Source: an uncultured Bacilli bacterium (lineage in GTDB: Bacteria > Bacillota_I > Bacilli_A > RF39 > UBA660). From it: a stretch of DNA of 64,000 bases. The notes beneath the pieces were generated by a model. That model worked only from the letters and a program-made list of their open reading frames with translations, made no database searches and was not told where the DNA came from. A program made the position numbers and the translations under genes. Positions 53,629-63,303 of this stretch are shown here, in pieces. Within the stretch, counting starts at the first letter, position 1. The number at the start of each line of letters is the position of its first letter. Location: positions 1 to 64,000 of the forward strand of contig CAKONK010000003.1 of assembly GCA_934097085.1 (NCBI GenBank), written 5' to 3'.

Positions 53629-55302
53629 ATGAAAAATGAAATAGAGGAAACATCTATAGTTGCTTTAGGTGGCCTTGGAGAAGTTGGAAAAAACATGTAT
53701 GTTATTACTCATAAAGATGAAATAATTATAATAGATTGTGGAGTTCTTTTCCCTGAGGATGACTTACTTGGAATAGATTATGTAATTCAAGATTATACAT
53801 ATCTTAAACAAAATGAAAGCAAAATTAAAGCATTAATAATAACACATGGTCATGAAGATCATATTGGAGGGATTCCATTTTTACTTCAAAGTGTAAATAT
53901 TCCAGTTATTTATGCTCCAAAAATTGCTACAGATTTAATTAATAAAAAACTTGAGGAAAGAAATATTAATTATAAGAATATTGAACTAATAAATAAAGAT
54001 TTAGTTTTAGAGTATAAATATTTTAAAATTGAATTTGTTAATACTACTCACTCAATACCAGATAGTTTTGCAATATGTATTCATACACCAAATGGAACGA
54101 TTTTTGAAACTGGAGATTTTAAATTTGATTTAACCCCAATTGGACCAATGGCAGATATTCATAAAATGGCTAAAATTGGTGCTGAAGGTGTAACACTTCT
54201 TTTAAGTGATTCAACTAATGCTCTATCCGAAGGGTATTCAAAAAGTGAATCATCAGTTGATGGAACATTAAATGATATTATATCAAGACATCACGGAAGA
54301 GTTATAATTGCAACATTTGCCTCAAATATATTTAGAATTAAACATATAGTTGAAACTTGTAAGCAATACGGAAGAAAAATTATTGTCTTTGGAAGAAGTA
54401 TGGAAAATGCAATTGAACTTGCAAGTAATAATGGCCTTATCGAAGATAAAAGTATATTTATTGATGCATATCAAGCAAAAAGTTTAAAAAGAAATGAAGT
54501 ATGTATATTATGTACTGGTACTCAAGGAGAACCTCTTGCAGCTTTATCAAGAATTGCCAATGGTGTTCATAAACAAATATCACTATTAAATGATGATTTA
54601 GTAATATTTTCATCAAGTGCTATACCTGGTAATGCAAATAGTATAAATAAAATTATTAATAAACTTTATTTAAAAGGTGTAAGAGTATTTACTAATACAG
54701 AATTTAGTGATATTCATACATCAGGTCACGCTAAAGAAGAGGAACTTAAATGGATGCTTAGAATTATTAAACCAGCATATTTTATGCCAATGCACGGTGA
54801 ATATAGAATGCTTAAAAAACATGCTGAAATCGCTAAAATGTGTGATGTTGAAAATTCTATAATTTGTGAAAATGGTAATGTTGTGAAAATGCTTAATGGA
54901 AAAGTATATAAAGATGGTAATGTTATATCTGGTGATGTTTATGTTGATGGCTCAAGAGTTGGTGATGTAGGTTCTGTCGTTATAAAGGATAGAAAACTTA
55001 TGAGTCATGATGGTATTTTAATTACCATTTTAAATATTAATACTTTAACAAGAAAATTATTAATTAAACCAAATGTTACTGCACGTGGATTTGTTACAAT
55101 AAATGAAAACATCGAACTAATTAATAAAATAGAAAATAAAATTTCTGATATTACAAATAACTATTTAGCAAAATCAATTTATAGTTATACTGATTTAAAA
55201 AATCAAATTATTTTAGAGGTTCTTCCATACATTAATGAACTTACAGGAAGAAGACCAATTATATTACCTGTAATTATGGAAGTTAATCAATCTATATATT
55301 AA
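53629..55302 (+). CDS. rnj: Ribonuclease J
   Basis: 557 residues, AAGAAGG upstream. The beta-lactamase/beta-CASP core has the metal motif THGHEDHIGG (His73, His75, Asp77, His78), GDFKFD, SDSTNA and the beta-CASP ASNIFR and SGHA motifs. It is a 5'-3' exonuclease and endonuclease of the degradosome. Whether it is J1 or J2 is unclear. RNase Y is nearby on the opposite strand. Confidence 0.95.
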   Translation: MKNEIEETSIVALGGLGEVGKNMYVITHKDEIIIIDCGVLFPEDDLLGIDYVIQDYTYLKQNESKIKALIITHGHEDHIGGIPFLLQSVNIPVIYAPKIATDLINKKLEERNINYKNIELINKDLVLEYKYFKIEFVNTTHSIPDSFAICIHTPNGTIFETGDFKFDLTPIGPMADIHKMAKIGAEGVTLLLSDSTNALSEGYSKSESSVDGTLNDIISRHHGRVIIATFASNIFRIKHIVETCKQYGRKIIVFGRSMENAIELASNNGLIEDKSIFIDAYQAKSLKRNEVCILCTGTQGEPLAALSRIANGVHKQISLLNDDLVIFSSSAIPGNANSINKIINKLYLKGVRVFTNTEFSDIHTSGHAKEEELKWMLRIIKPAYFMPMHGEYRMLKKHAEIAKMCDVENSIICENGNVVKMLNGKVYKDGNVISGDVYVDGSRVGDVGSVVIKDRKLMSHDGILITILNINTLTRKLLIKPNVTARGFVTINENIELINKIENKISDITNNYLAKSIYSYTDLKNQIILEVLPYINELTGRRPIILPVIMEVNQSIY

Positions 55303-55307
55303 AAAAC

Positions 55308-55333
55308 TGCAATAATAATATTGCAATTTTTTT
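55308..55333. terminator. Bidirectional terminator
   Basis: TGCAATA-ATAA-TATTGCA with T-run, between convergent rnj and the JAMM gene. Confidence 0.75.
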
Positions 55334-55841
55334 ATAGGTATTTTTCTAATTGTTCATTTTGACTATAGAATCTATCAAAGGTTAAATACTTTGCTCCATC
55401 TTTTATTAATACCTGGGGTTTTTGCACCTCTCTACTTTTAAAAACTGTTTCACAATTTAAAGTAAAATACTTCGGACTAAATATCATACAAAGTTTATCA
55501 CTTGCCCAATGTTTTTCTAATACATTTCTATCAGTTTCAGAAAATGCACTAGTATACTGTCCGTGTGAATGATAACAACCAATTACATCGAGGTTTTTAG
55601 ATTTAGCAAAATTTAATGCTCTTGACTCATAAAAAAGTGGAAACATAAATTCATTTTCTGAACCCACTAAATTCTTTTCATAATACATTTGTGTAACATA
55701 AAAATATTTAAGCCCGTCCTTTTCTATCATACTACCTAAAAGATAACCACCACATTCGTGAAATTCATCCATAAATGCGTGATTTATAATAGCATCAGAT
55801 ACATTTAAATTCATAATAACAATTGATTTTTGTGTTTCCAT
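55332..55841 (-). CDS. Stand-alone JAMM/MPN metalloprotease-like protein
   Basis: 169 residues, AAAGGA upstream. The JAMM zinc motif is perfect: Glu29 (HECGGYLLG), then His91-x-His93-x7-Ser101-x2-Asp104 (YHSHGQYTSAFSETD). The length is a bare MPN domain. JAMM proteins cleave ubiquitin-like tags or act on cysteine-linked peptides. No ubiquitin-like, E1 or E2 gene adjoins. It ends next to rnj and starts 27 nt after rny stops, co-directional with rny. Confidence 0.87.
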   Translation of the reverse strand: METQKSIVIMNLNVSDAIINHAFMDEFHECGGYLLGSMIEKDGLKYFYVTQMYYEKNLVGSENEFMFPLFYESRALNFAKSKNLDVIGCYHSHGQYTSAFSETDRNVLEKHWASDKLCMIFSPKYFTLNCETVFKSREVQKPQVLIKDGAKYLTFDRFYSQNEQLEKYL

Positions 55842-55867
55842 AATATCCTTTCAAAAAGAAGAAGTAA

Positions 55868-57421
55868 TTATTTTGCTTCTTCTTGTGCTCTTGTTTCTCT
55901 AATAACAGTAATTTTAATTGTACCAGGATATTGCATTTCTTTTTCAATTTTATCTTTCATATCTCTAGCAATTTTAAAACTTGTTAAATCATCAACTTCG
56001 TTAGGTTTAACCATAACTCTAACTTCTCTTCCTGCTTGCATTGCATAAGTTTTTTCAACACCTTCGAAAGAGTTTCCAATACTTTCTAATTGTTCAAGTC
56101 TCTTAATGTAATTTTCAACTGAATCATTTCTTGCACCAGGTCTTGCAGCACTTAAAGTGTCCGCTACAGCGACAAGATTTGCAATTACTGTTTTTGCTTC
56201 TTTAGCACCGTGATGTGAAATTATTGCATCAAGTACAGTTTCATTTTCATGATATTTTTTAGCAATATCATAACCAATTTCAACATGAGAACCCTCAACT
56301 TCGAAATCTATTGCTTTTCCAATATCGTGTAAAAGCCCGGCTCTTTTTGCAAGTGAAATATTTTCACCAAGTTCTGATGCCATAAGGCCGCATAAATTGG
56401 CAACCTCAATTGAGTGTTTTAAAGCATTTTGTCCATAACTTGTACGATAATTTAGTTTACCAATTAAATGTAAAAGTTCTGGATCCATCTTGGCAAGACC
56501 AAGTTCATTCATTGTCTTATTACCAAGTTCAGTGATTTTACTATCAATATCTCTTACAGTTTTATCATATACTTCCTCGATTCTTGCGGGATGTATACGA
56601 CCATCTTTAATAAGGGTTTCAATAGTAATTTTAGCAATCTCTCTACGAAGTGGATCAAAAGATGATATAACAATTGCCTCCGGAGTATCATCAATTATTA
56701 AATCAACTCCTGTAATTGATTCAATTGTACGAATGTTTCTTCCTTCACGGCCAATTAAACGACCTTTCATTTCATCATTAGGAAGTTCAATTGTACTAAC
56801 TGTCTGAAGACCTACAACATCATCAGCATATCTTTCCATTGAACCAACAATTAATTGCTTTGCTTTTTCATTTGCCTCAAGTTGTGCTTTAGCAGTTTCT
56901 TCGGAAATATACTGTGCAATTTCCTTACTCATATCAGCCTCAACTCTAGACATAATTTGTTTTCTAGCATTATCTTTACTTAAGCCAGATATTTTTTCTA
57001 ATTTTTCAATTTCCTCTTTTAAAAGAGTATCCATTTTATCCTCTTTTTCTTGGATAGTTTGATTTCTTAAATTTAGAGAGTTTTCTTTTGCATCTAAAGA
57101 CGAATCTCTTTTCTGAAGCATTTCTTCTCTCTTATCAAGATTATTTTCTCTACTAATTAAACGATTTTCAGTTTCTTTAAGTTCTGCCTTTTTTTCTTTT
57201 ATTTCAGCATCCGTTTGTTGTTTTAATTTAAAACTTTCTTCTTTAAGTTCCAAAAGAGCATCTCTTTTTTGTTTGTCTGCTTCTTTTTTAGCTTCATCAA
57301 TTAGTTTAATAGCTTTATTAGTGCGTTTTTTACTTATAATATAATTAATTACAAATACTATTGCACCACCAATTATTAATCCAATAACTAGAGTTAAAAT
57401 GGAAGTTGTAGTTAATTCCAT
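55868..57421 (-). CDS. rny: Ribonuclease Y
   Basis: 517 residues from ATG 57421 with GAGG seven nt upstream; a GTG start four codons earlier is less likely. An amino membrane helix (TLVIGLIIGGAIVFVINYII) leads to a long coiled coil (to about 180), KH domain (GRLIGREGRNIRTIESITGVDLI) and HD domain (RAGLLHDIGKA, with HHGAKE). It starts mRNA decay at the membrane. Confidence 0.97.
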   Translation of the reverse strand: MELTTTSILTLVIGLIIGGAIVFVINYIISKKRTNKAIKLIDEAKKEADKQKRDALLELKEESFKLKQQTDAEIKEKKAELKETENRLISRENNLDKREEMLQKRDSSLDAKENSLNLRNQTIQEKEDKMDTLLKEEIEKLEKISGLSKDNARKQIMSRVEADMSKEIAQYISEETAKAQLEANEKAKQLIVGSMERYADDVVGLQTVSTIELPNDEMKGRLIGREGRNIRTIESITGVDLIIDDTPEAIVISSFDPLRREIAKITIETLIKDGRIHPARIEEVYDKTVRDIDSKITELGNKTMNELGLAKMDPELLHLIGKLNYRTSYGQNALKHSIEVANLCGLMASELGENISLAKRAGLLHDIGKAIDFEVEGSHVEIGYDIAKKYHENETVLDAIISHHGAKEAKTVIANLVAVADTLSAARPGARNDSVENYIKRLEQLESIGNSFEGVEKTYAMQAGREVRVMVKPNEVDDLTSFKIARDMKDKIEKEMQYPGTIKITVIRETRAQEEAK

Positions 57422-57531
57422 TTTAATCCTCACTTTCCTTTTATATAGAATTTTTTTAATTCCTACAATTTAATTATATATTTTTTTTCAAACTTAATCA
57501 ATAGAAAAATAATATAGGTTTACAAAATTAC

Positions 57532-58188
57532 CTATATTACATATAAAAATATTGAGAAAAAGAATAATATGCTCGCGACTAAAACAAAGAAATGAAATAT
57601 TGAATGCATATATTTTTTCTTTTTACCTATCCCATAAAATATCGCACCAATAGTATAAATAACTCCTGCACTGAGCATCAAATAAATACCCGCAATATCA
57701 ATGCTTTGTACTAGTGTTTTAAAAGTAAATATAATCATCCAGCCCATTACTAAATAAAGAAACATTGAAAACTTCTTATACTTATTTAAATTAATTGAAT
57801 TTAAAGTTATACCAAGTATTGCACATCCCCATATAACTCCAAAAACTGTCCATCCTAAAGCCTTGGGAAGTGATACTAATGCATAAGGTGTATAAGTTCC
57901 CGCTATAAGCAAAAAAATTGAATCATGATCTAATATTCTAAAAACTCTTTTAGCATTATTAGGTTTAAAAGAATGATATAATGTAGACATTGTATATAAA
58001 ATGATAGAGCAACTTCCATAAATAACAGAACTTACTACTGCATAAACATTATGGTGAATTGCACTAAAAACTGTACATAAAACAAGAGCAGCAATTGAAA
58101 GAAGACCTCCAACACCATGACTTATCGCAGATAATAGTTCCTCACATAAATTATATTTTGGTATTTCAATCTTATCTTTTAATTTCAT
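57532..58188 (-). CDS. Hemolysin III family membrane protein
   Basis: 218 residues with seven membrane helices. PAQR/hemolysin III motifs: EELLSAISHGVGG at the start, then STLYHS and DHDSIFLLIAGTYTPY, and HSIFHFFV at the end; the conserved Ser, Asp and His residues form a metal site. Function in bacteria unclear, perhaps membrane homeostasis. Divergent from the 49-residue small gene. Confidence 0.88.
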   Translation of the reverse strand: MKLKDKIEIPKYNLCEELLSAISHGVGGLLSIAALVLCTVFSAIHHNVYAVVSSVIYGSCSIILYTMSTLYHSFKPNNAKRVFRILDHDSIFLLIAGTYTPYALVSLPKALGWTVFGVIWGCAILGITLNSINLNKYKKFSMFLYLVMGWMIIFTFKTLVQSIDIAGIYLMLSAGVIYTIGAIFYGIGKKKKYMHSIFHFFVLVASILFFFSIFLYVI

Positions 58189-58227
58189 ATATAAATGATA
58201 TCATAAACACAACAATATTTAAAGAGC

Positions 58228-58253
58228 ACACATTTTAAAATATGTGTTATAAT
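58228..58253 (+). promoter_or_regulatory. Promoter with operator-like palindrome
   Basis: ACACAT-TTTAAAAT-ATGTGT (58228-58247) is a palindrome immediately before TATAAT (58248-58253). It occupies the place of the -35, so an activator or repressor is suggested. Confidence 0.5.
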
Positions 58254-58276
58254 AGTCTTCATAAAGGAGAAAGAAT

Positions 58277-58426
58277 ATGCAAGATAATTTTATGAAATAT
58301 ATAGAATATTTATATGTAACAGGGCAACTTGATGAAATGGATAATGAACAGATTTCAGAAATTGCCAATGAACTTTTTAATGATGATGAGTCATTAGATA
58401 ATGATGATAATAGTTTAAAAAGATAA
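58277..58426 (+). CDS. Small acidic protein, 49 residues
   Basis: ATG 58277 is seven nt after AAAGGAG. The product MQDNFMKYIEYLYVTGQLDE.. is very acidic with an Asp/Asn-rich end. It has its own promoter and a terminator right after its stop, so it is likely real although unrecognised. The antisense frame here is a shadow. Confidence 0.65.
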   Translation: MQDNFMKYIEYLYVTGQLDEMDNEQISEIANELFNDDESLDNDDNSLKR

Positions 58427-58454
58427 AAAAACAATGCCACTTATGCATTGTTTT
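58427..58454. terminator. Bidirectional terminator
   Basis: AAAACAATGC-CACTTAT-GCATTGTTTT, between the 49-residue gene and the convergent adhesin-like gene. Confidence 0.8.
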
Positions 58455-59244
58455 CATTTGATGTTAAATTAATATTTCCAACTCCACCTTCAATAGTTAA
58501 ACTAACAAGTCCTTTACCATTTTCATAATTTGAATTTATTTCCTCGCCATTAACTTTAATATTACCTAATCCTTTATTAATTTTAACTTTATAATCATTT
58601 AAACTATTAAATAAGTTAATATTAAATTCTCCTACACCAGTAGTAATTTTATTACTGCCTTTGAATAAAGCAGAAATATTTGTTTTACCAGCACCCATAG
58701 TTAAATTTAAATTATAGATATTTCCATATTCAATATCAAGACTACCTGCTCCACCTAAAACTTTAGTTTCATCTAAAACAGTAAGTCTTTTAAAATCAAT
58801 TTTACCTGCTCCTTGTTTTAAATTAAGTTTTTTAGTTACAAGGTTTTCAGCTTCAATTTTACCAGCACCTGTAGTAAATTCTATTTCACTAAATTCTTTA
58901 TCTCTAGGAAGGTAAATAATTAAATTACTATCTTTTGTTTCAAAAGAAACATTAATTTTTTCTTCTTTAATTTTAATTACACCATTTTTATTTTCTAATT
59001 TTACATTTTTATTATTTGTTTCTATTTTAAAGTTTTCATCATCCTTAATAATTAAATTTGTATAAGATAATGTTACACTTAACTTAGAAATATTATCATT
59101 TCCATCATAAATAACTTTATTTTCCTTTAAAAGAGCACCAGTACTAAAAAACTTTTTAAATACATTATATTTACCCGTATAAAGTCCATATATAACAAAT
59201 ATTATTAATGCAAGAATAATTAATCTAAATAATCTTTTTATCAT
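58441..59244 (-). CDS. Membrane-anchored DUF4097-like beta-repeat protein
   Basis: 267 residues. One membrane helix (about 5-22) and then a beta-helix-like domain with short repeats of the form GAGKIEAENL and GAGKIDFKRL, in which Gly-Ala-Gly recurs every 20 or so residues. This fits the DUF4097/LiaG type external domain. The ATG overlaps the LiaF-like stop by 4 nt. Probably senses or responds to envelope stress. Confidence 0.8.
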   Translation of the reverse strand: MIKRLFRLIILALIIFVIYGLYTGKYNVFKKFFSTGALLKENKVIYDGNDNISKLSVTLSYTNLIIKDDENFKIETNNKNVKLENKNGVIKIKEEKINVSFETKDSNLIIYLPRDKEFSEIEFTTGAGKIEAENLVTKKLNLKQGAGKIDFKRLTVLDETKVLGGAGSLDIEYGNIYNLNLTMGAGKTNISALFKGSNKITTGVGEFNINLFNSLNDYKVKINKGLGNIKVNGEEINSNYENGKGLVSLTIEGGVGNINLTSNENNA

Positions 59245-59921
59245 TTAACATCTACTCCACCAAAGATGCATACAGAATTTAAATATATAGTAATTTCTTT
59301 GTTACTAGATTGTTTTTTTCTTTTTACTTCAACACCACCGAAAAATGGAGTCGAAGATACTTTAACTTTTACATCATCAGGAACATATATATCTATTCCT
59401 CCAAAAACTGATAAAGTATTTATAACAATATCTTTTTCAATTTTGGCATCTCTTAAATCAAGTTTTATTCCTCCGAAAAGTGATTTTAAATCTAAATTCT
59501 CTACTTTTTCATCCTCGAATTTTAAATCTTGAGAACCAAATACTGCAATATAATTATTGCTTTCTTTATTATTTGCATTTATCTTTTTAATTTCTTTTCC
59601 ATTAATACTTAATACATCCTTGAATACTAATAAAAGTCCAATTGAAATTAATACAACTGGTAATAATAATTTAACTAAAAGTTCATACTCAATTAAATCT
59701 CTTTCCGCTAAAAAAAGCCATACACCAATAATTAAAAATATTAAACTCGAAGTTTTTTCTTTATCATTTATAAGACCAACTAAAGAAGGAATTATTATAA
59801 ATAAAGTCCACCAACCAGAGAAAAATAAATTAATATTAGTAATTCCAAAAGCATTTAAGCCAAGAATTAAGCCAATAAAAATTAATAAAAATCCAATAAT
59901 ATATTTTGTATAATCTTTCAT
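59241..59921 (-). CDS. LiaF-like membrane protein
   Basis: 226 residues. Four membrane helices (about 5-110), then a cell-wall-active-antibiotics response domain with FGG repeats (SLFGGIKLDL, SVFGGIDIYV, PFFGGVEVK, CIFGGVDVK). LiaF inhibits the LiaRS two-component system in Bacilli. No LiaR/LiaS gene is near. First gene of the two-gene operon. Confidence 0.82.
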   Translation of the reverse strand: MKDYTKYIIGFLLIFIGLILGLNAFGITNINLFFSGWWTLFIIIPSLVGLINDKEKTSSLIFLIIGVWLFLAERDLIEYELLVKLLLPVVLISIGLLLVFKDVLSINGKEIKKINANNKESNNYIAVFGSQDLKFEDEKVENLDLKSLFGGIKLDLRDAKIEKDIVINTLSVFGGIDIYVPDDVKVKVSSTPFFGGVEVKRKKQSSNKEITIYLNSVCIFGGVDVK

Positions 59922-60034
59922 ATCTAACCTACTTTCTATAAAAATTATAACACTTAATAAAGTCTATGTAAAACTATTTTAAATAATAATGTCTAATTGT
60001 ATTTAAGTTTTCAACATTATTTTCCATCTACATT

Positions 60035-60913
60035 TTAAAGACTCTTTATAAAATCATAGATATATGGATATATAATTTTATATCCTTCATAATTCAAATG
60101 AAGATTATCTGGTAAATATGTTTTTGTATTAACTTTTAAAATATTTGAATATTCTTCATCAAATAAATCTAAATACTTTATATTCCATTTATCAAGAATT
60201 TCCTTTGTCATTATAACATATTTATTATAATCATCATAACTCCATTTTAAGCCTCTTTCTGTATAATTTGGAGTATAATAAGTTATAATATATCCAATTT
60301 TTGCATCTTTAAAATATTTTTTGGCATTATATATATAGGATTCAAGTCCTCCGGCAAAAGTATTTACATCAAAATCATTTTCACGCTTACTATTTGTTAT
60401 TTCTCCTAAAGGTGTGTTATATAAAACATCATTAATACCACCTTGCATAATTACATAATCATATCTTTCATTTGCATGAGAAATAATTGTATCTGTAAGC
60501 CACTTATTTTTATCATCATAGGTTGATACTCTATAATCACTTATTCCAGCATTTATAACGGTGTTAAAATCATAATTATCCTTTATAAATTCTGCCCAAG
60601 AATAACCTTTAGTTAGAAAACCATAAGATATAGAATCACCAAAAAATATAATATTTTTATTCTTAGTAACCGAAGTATAAATAATTTTATAAGAAACTTC
60701 TTTATTATCGAGGTTGCAATTTACAGTATCATTATTTTTTTGACAAACTACTTTTTCATTATTCGAAGATACAATGTTATCTAAATAATTATAATTTTCA
60801 TTTTCTAATATATGTACTTCTTTAGATTTAACATTTATAAAAGTTTCTTTTTCTTTTACATTATTACAACCACATATAACTACACATAACATTATTAAAA
60901 TAAATTTTTTCAT
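60035..60913 (-). CDS. SGNH/GDSL-type esterase lipoprotein
   Basis: 292 residues with a lipoprotein signal (LCVVICGC, Cys near residue 16). SGNH blocks: FFGDSISYG (Ser nucleophile), QGGINDVLY (Gly, Asn) and DNLHLNYEGY (Asp, His). So an extracytoplasmic acyl-esterase or acyltransferase. It ends the operon with the MBOAT and DHHW genes, suggesting a role in placing or removing acyl groups on a surface polymer. Confidence 0.85.
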   Translation of the reverse strand: MKKFILIMLCVVICGCNNVKEKETFINVKSKEVHILENENYNYLDNIVSSNNEKVVCQKNNDTVNCNLDNKEVSYKIIYTSVTKNKNIIFFGDSISYGFLTKGYSWAEFIKDNYDFNTVINAGISDYRVSTYDDKNKWLTDTIISHANERYDYVIMQGGINDVLYNTPLGEITNSKRENDFDVNTFAGGLESYIYNAKKYFKDAKIGYIITYYTPNYTERGLKWSYDDYNKYVIMTKEILDKWNIKYLDLFDEEYSNILKVNTKTYLPDNLHLNYEGYKIIYPYIYDFIKSL

Positions 60914-60920
60914 AAATTAC

Positions 60921-61979
60921 CTACCTTAACTTTAATATTGACATATCATCATATAAATTGTTTAAATTATATAATATTAATACACTATCAATATTTTTAC
61001 TCTTTACAAAATCACTTACACTTTTATTATAATACCTTAAATCAATTACATAAATATTTTTATAATGTGATGTTAAAAAAGGAATAAATGAATTTGCATA
61101 ACTATTTTTTATAACAAGAATTGAGTTTTCATTTTCTAAATTTTCGATTTCTATTAAAGCATGATTATTATCCAAAAATATTGAATACTTATCTTTTTTA
61201 TCTAAATAATCATAATTATATAAACTATTAGTTATTTTATTTTCATTAACATAATTTATAGTCAAATTCTCATTTTTTAAAAATAAATATATATCATCGC
61301 TTTTATCATAACTTAGCACTTTTGTTTGACTTGTTCCTTTAAAAGAGTTACTTACTTTAACAATATTATAATATCTTTTGTCATTTGGAATAATGTTTTT
61401 ACTTTCCATATATTTTTTATATGCATAATATGCCCCAAAACTAGTCCAGTGATGATCTGTTTTATAATACATATTTGTTTTTTTATTATGATTTTTTAAA
61501 GTATCTATTACATTTATGTTATTTGAATATTTTAAACTACTATATAAATAATTTATATCATTTTCTTCATTTGTGTTAATACTTCTTTTTAGTTTATCAC
61601 TATTAATATAAATAGAATCAGGTACTATCATAACATCTGTTTGAATATTTTTAGCAAAATCATTTATTGTTTCTATTATTAAACTACTTTTTTTTGTTTC
61701 AACTTTTTCTGGCAATAAATAATCATCATTTGCAACATAAACTCCATTTACAAGGGTTTTACCACATAATAATTCAATTTTATTTTTTAGTTTTAAAAGT
61801 TCATTTCTAAACGGTGCAATATCAAGTAAATAACTTTCTACATTGTTTAAACTAAATTTTGTTAAATATCTATTTTCAAATTCTGAATAGCTTTCCTTTT
61901 TCTTAAATATAAACATAACTGAATAAGTAAAAATTATAATACTTATTATTAAAAATATAATTTTATTTCTTTTTTTCAT
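60921..61979 (-). CDS. DHHW-family protein (AlgX/AlgJ-like)
   Basis: 352 residues. One amino membrane helix (about 8-25) and then an external SGNH-like domain with TDHHWTSFGAYYAY, the DHHW motif of alginate O-acetylation proteins AlgJ/AlgX. It ends with the small hydrophobic YDLNNLYDD segment. It probably transfers acyl groups supplied by the MBOAT protein. Ends 8 nt from the SGNH gene. Confidence 0.85.
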   Translation of the reverse strand: MKKRNKIIFLIISIIIFTYSVMFIFKKKESYSEFENRYLTKFSLNNVESYLLDIAPFRNELLKLKNKIELLCGKTLVNGVYVANDDYLLPEKVETKKSSLIIETINDFAKNIQTDVMIVPDSIYINSDKLKRSINTNEENDINYLYSSLKYSNNINVIDTLKNHNKKTNMYYKTDHHWTSFGAYYAYKKYMESKNIIPNDKRYYNIVKVSNSFKGTSQTKVLSYDKSDDIYLFLKNENLTINYVNENKITNSLYNYDYLDKKDKYSIFLDNNHALIEIENLENENSILVIKNSYANSFIPFLTSHYKNIYVIDLRYYNKSVSDFVKSKNIDSVLILYNLNNLYDDMSILKLR

Positions 61980-61989
61980 AAACTACCCC

Positions 61990-63303
61990 TTAAAAACTAT
62001 TATATAAAAATGGTTTAAATGAACCAGATATAATAAATGAAACTGTAATTATAAATAAGCAAACATAAATAAGTATTATTACTATATTTAAAAATTTGTT
62101 ATTAGAAATTTTATTTTTTATACTTTCTGGAAGTTTTAAAATCATAAGTAAACTTAATATGATTAAAAATAAATTATCCCTTAAATAAAAGATTACTTCA
62201 TTATTATAAAATTTACCATTAAACATATTTAATATAAATAAACTTATATCATTTAAACTATTTTGAGTAAATAATATATAACCAAATAATACAATAATTA
62301 TTACATACAAATGCTTAAATATTTTAGGAAGCTTTTCTAAAAAATTATTTAAAACAAACTTTTCTAAAACTATTATTATTCCATAATATAATCCCCATAA
62401 TAAAAAATTAATTGTATTTCCGTGCCATATACCAGTTAAAAGCCATACTATCATAAGATTTCTTATTGTTATGAGTTTATTTTTCTTACTTCCTCCTAAA
62501 GGGAAATAAACATACTCTTTAAAAAAATTTGAAAGTGATATATGCCATTTACGCCAAAAGGAAGATATACTATTTGCTAAATATGGATTATCAAAATTTT
62601 CCTCTAAATAAATACCACACATTTTACCAAGTCCTAGTGCCATATTTGTATAACCTAAAAAATCAAAATATAAATATAAAGCATAAATAATTAAAACAAA
62701 CAAACACGATATAAATGTTTTATCAGTTATACTATTAAAAGTGTTATATAAAATACTTAAATTATTTGCAAGTAATACTTTTTGAAATAAACCTGTTAAA
62801 AATATATAAAAACCTTTTGCTATATTTTCAAAAGAGATATCTAAATCTCTTAAATTTTTTGTTACTTCATTAAACCTTGTAATTGGGCCCATTAAAACAT
62901 TGCAAAATAATGTAATATAACATAAATAATCTAAAAAACTTCCATTTGTAATTTTATTATGTTTTCTATCAAGTATGAAACTTATATTATTAAAAGTATA
63001 AAAGCTTATCCCTAAAGGAAATATAAAATAGTTTGTATATTTAAAAAAACTTAAAAATAATATATTTATTATTACCAAAACATTATATGATCTTTGATAT
63101 TTTTTTCCTAACAACTTAATATAAAAATAATTAAATAAAATGGTAAAAATTAATAAACAAAAATTAAATATTCCACTGTAAAGATAAAATATTAAATTAA
63201 ATATTATAAGAATAATATATCTTTTTGACTTTGGAAACAAAATAAATAACAGATAAAAAATTGGTAAAAAAAAGAAAATAAATAATAAACTACTAAAATT
63301 CAT
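61990..63303 (-). CDS. MBOAT-family O-acyltransferase
   Basis: 437 residues, about 11 membrane helices. The signature FWRKWHISLSNFFKEYVYFPLGG and the catalytic His in LTGIWHGNTINFLLWGLYYG are intact. This is the AlgI/DltB/PatA branch, which moves acyl groups across the membrane. No dltA-dltC genes are seen, so AlgI-like O-acetylation of a wall polysaccharide is more likely than D-alanylation. Adjoins the lipoprotein gene by one base. Confidence 0.93.
   Translation of the reverse strand: MNFSSLLFIFFFLPIFYLLFILFPKSKRYIILIIFNLIFYLYSGIFNFCLLIFTILFNYFYIKLLGKKYQRSYNVLVIINILFLSFFKYTNYFIFPLGISFYTFNNISFILDRKHNKITNGSFLDYLCYITLFCNVLMGPITRFNEVTKNLRDLDISFENIAKGFYIFLTGLFQKVLLANNLSILYNTFNSITDKTFISCLFVLIIYALYLYFDFLGYTNMALGLGKMCGIYLEENFDNPYLANSISSFWRKWHISLSNFFKEYVYFPLGGSKKNKLITIRNLMIVWLLTGIWHGNTINFLLWGLYYGIIIVLEKFVLNNFLEKLPKIFKHLYVIIIVLFGYILFTQNSLNDISLFILNMFNGKFYNNEVIFYLRDNLFLIILSLLMILKLPESIKNKISNNKFLNIVIILIYVCLFIITVSFIISGSFKPFLYNSF

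Noticed and set aside
58219..58440. Minus-strand frame of 73 codons
   Set aside because: It is antisense to the better supported 49-residue plus-strand gene, which has a ribosome site, promoter and terminator.
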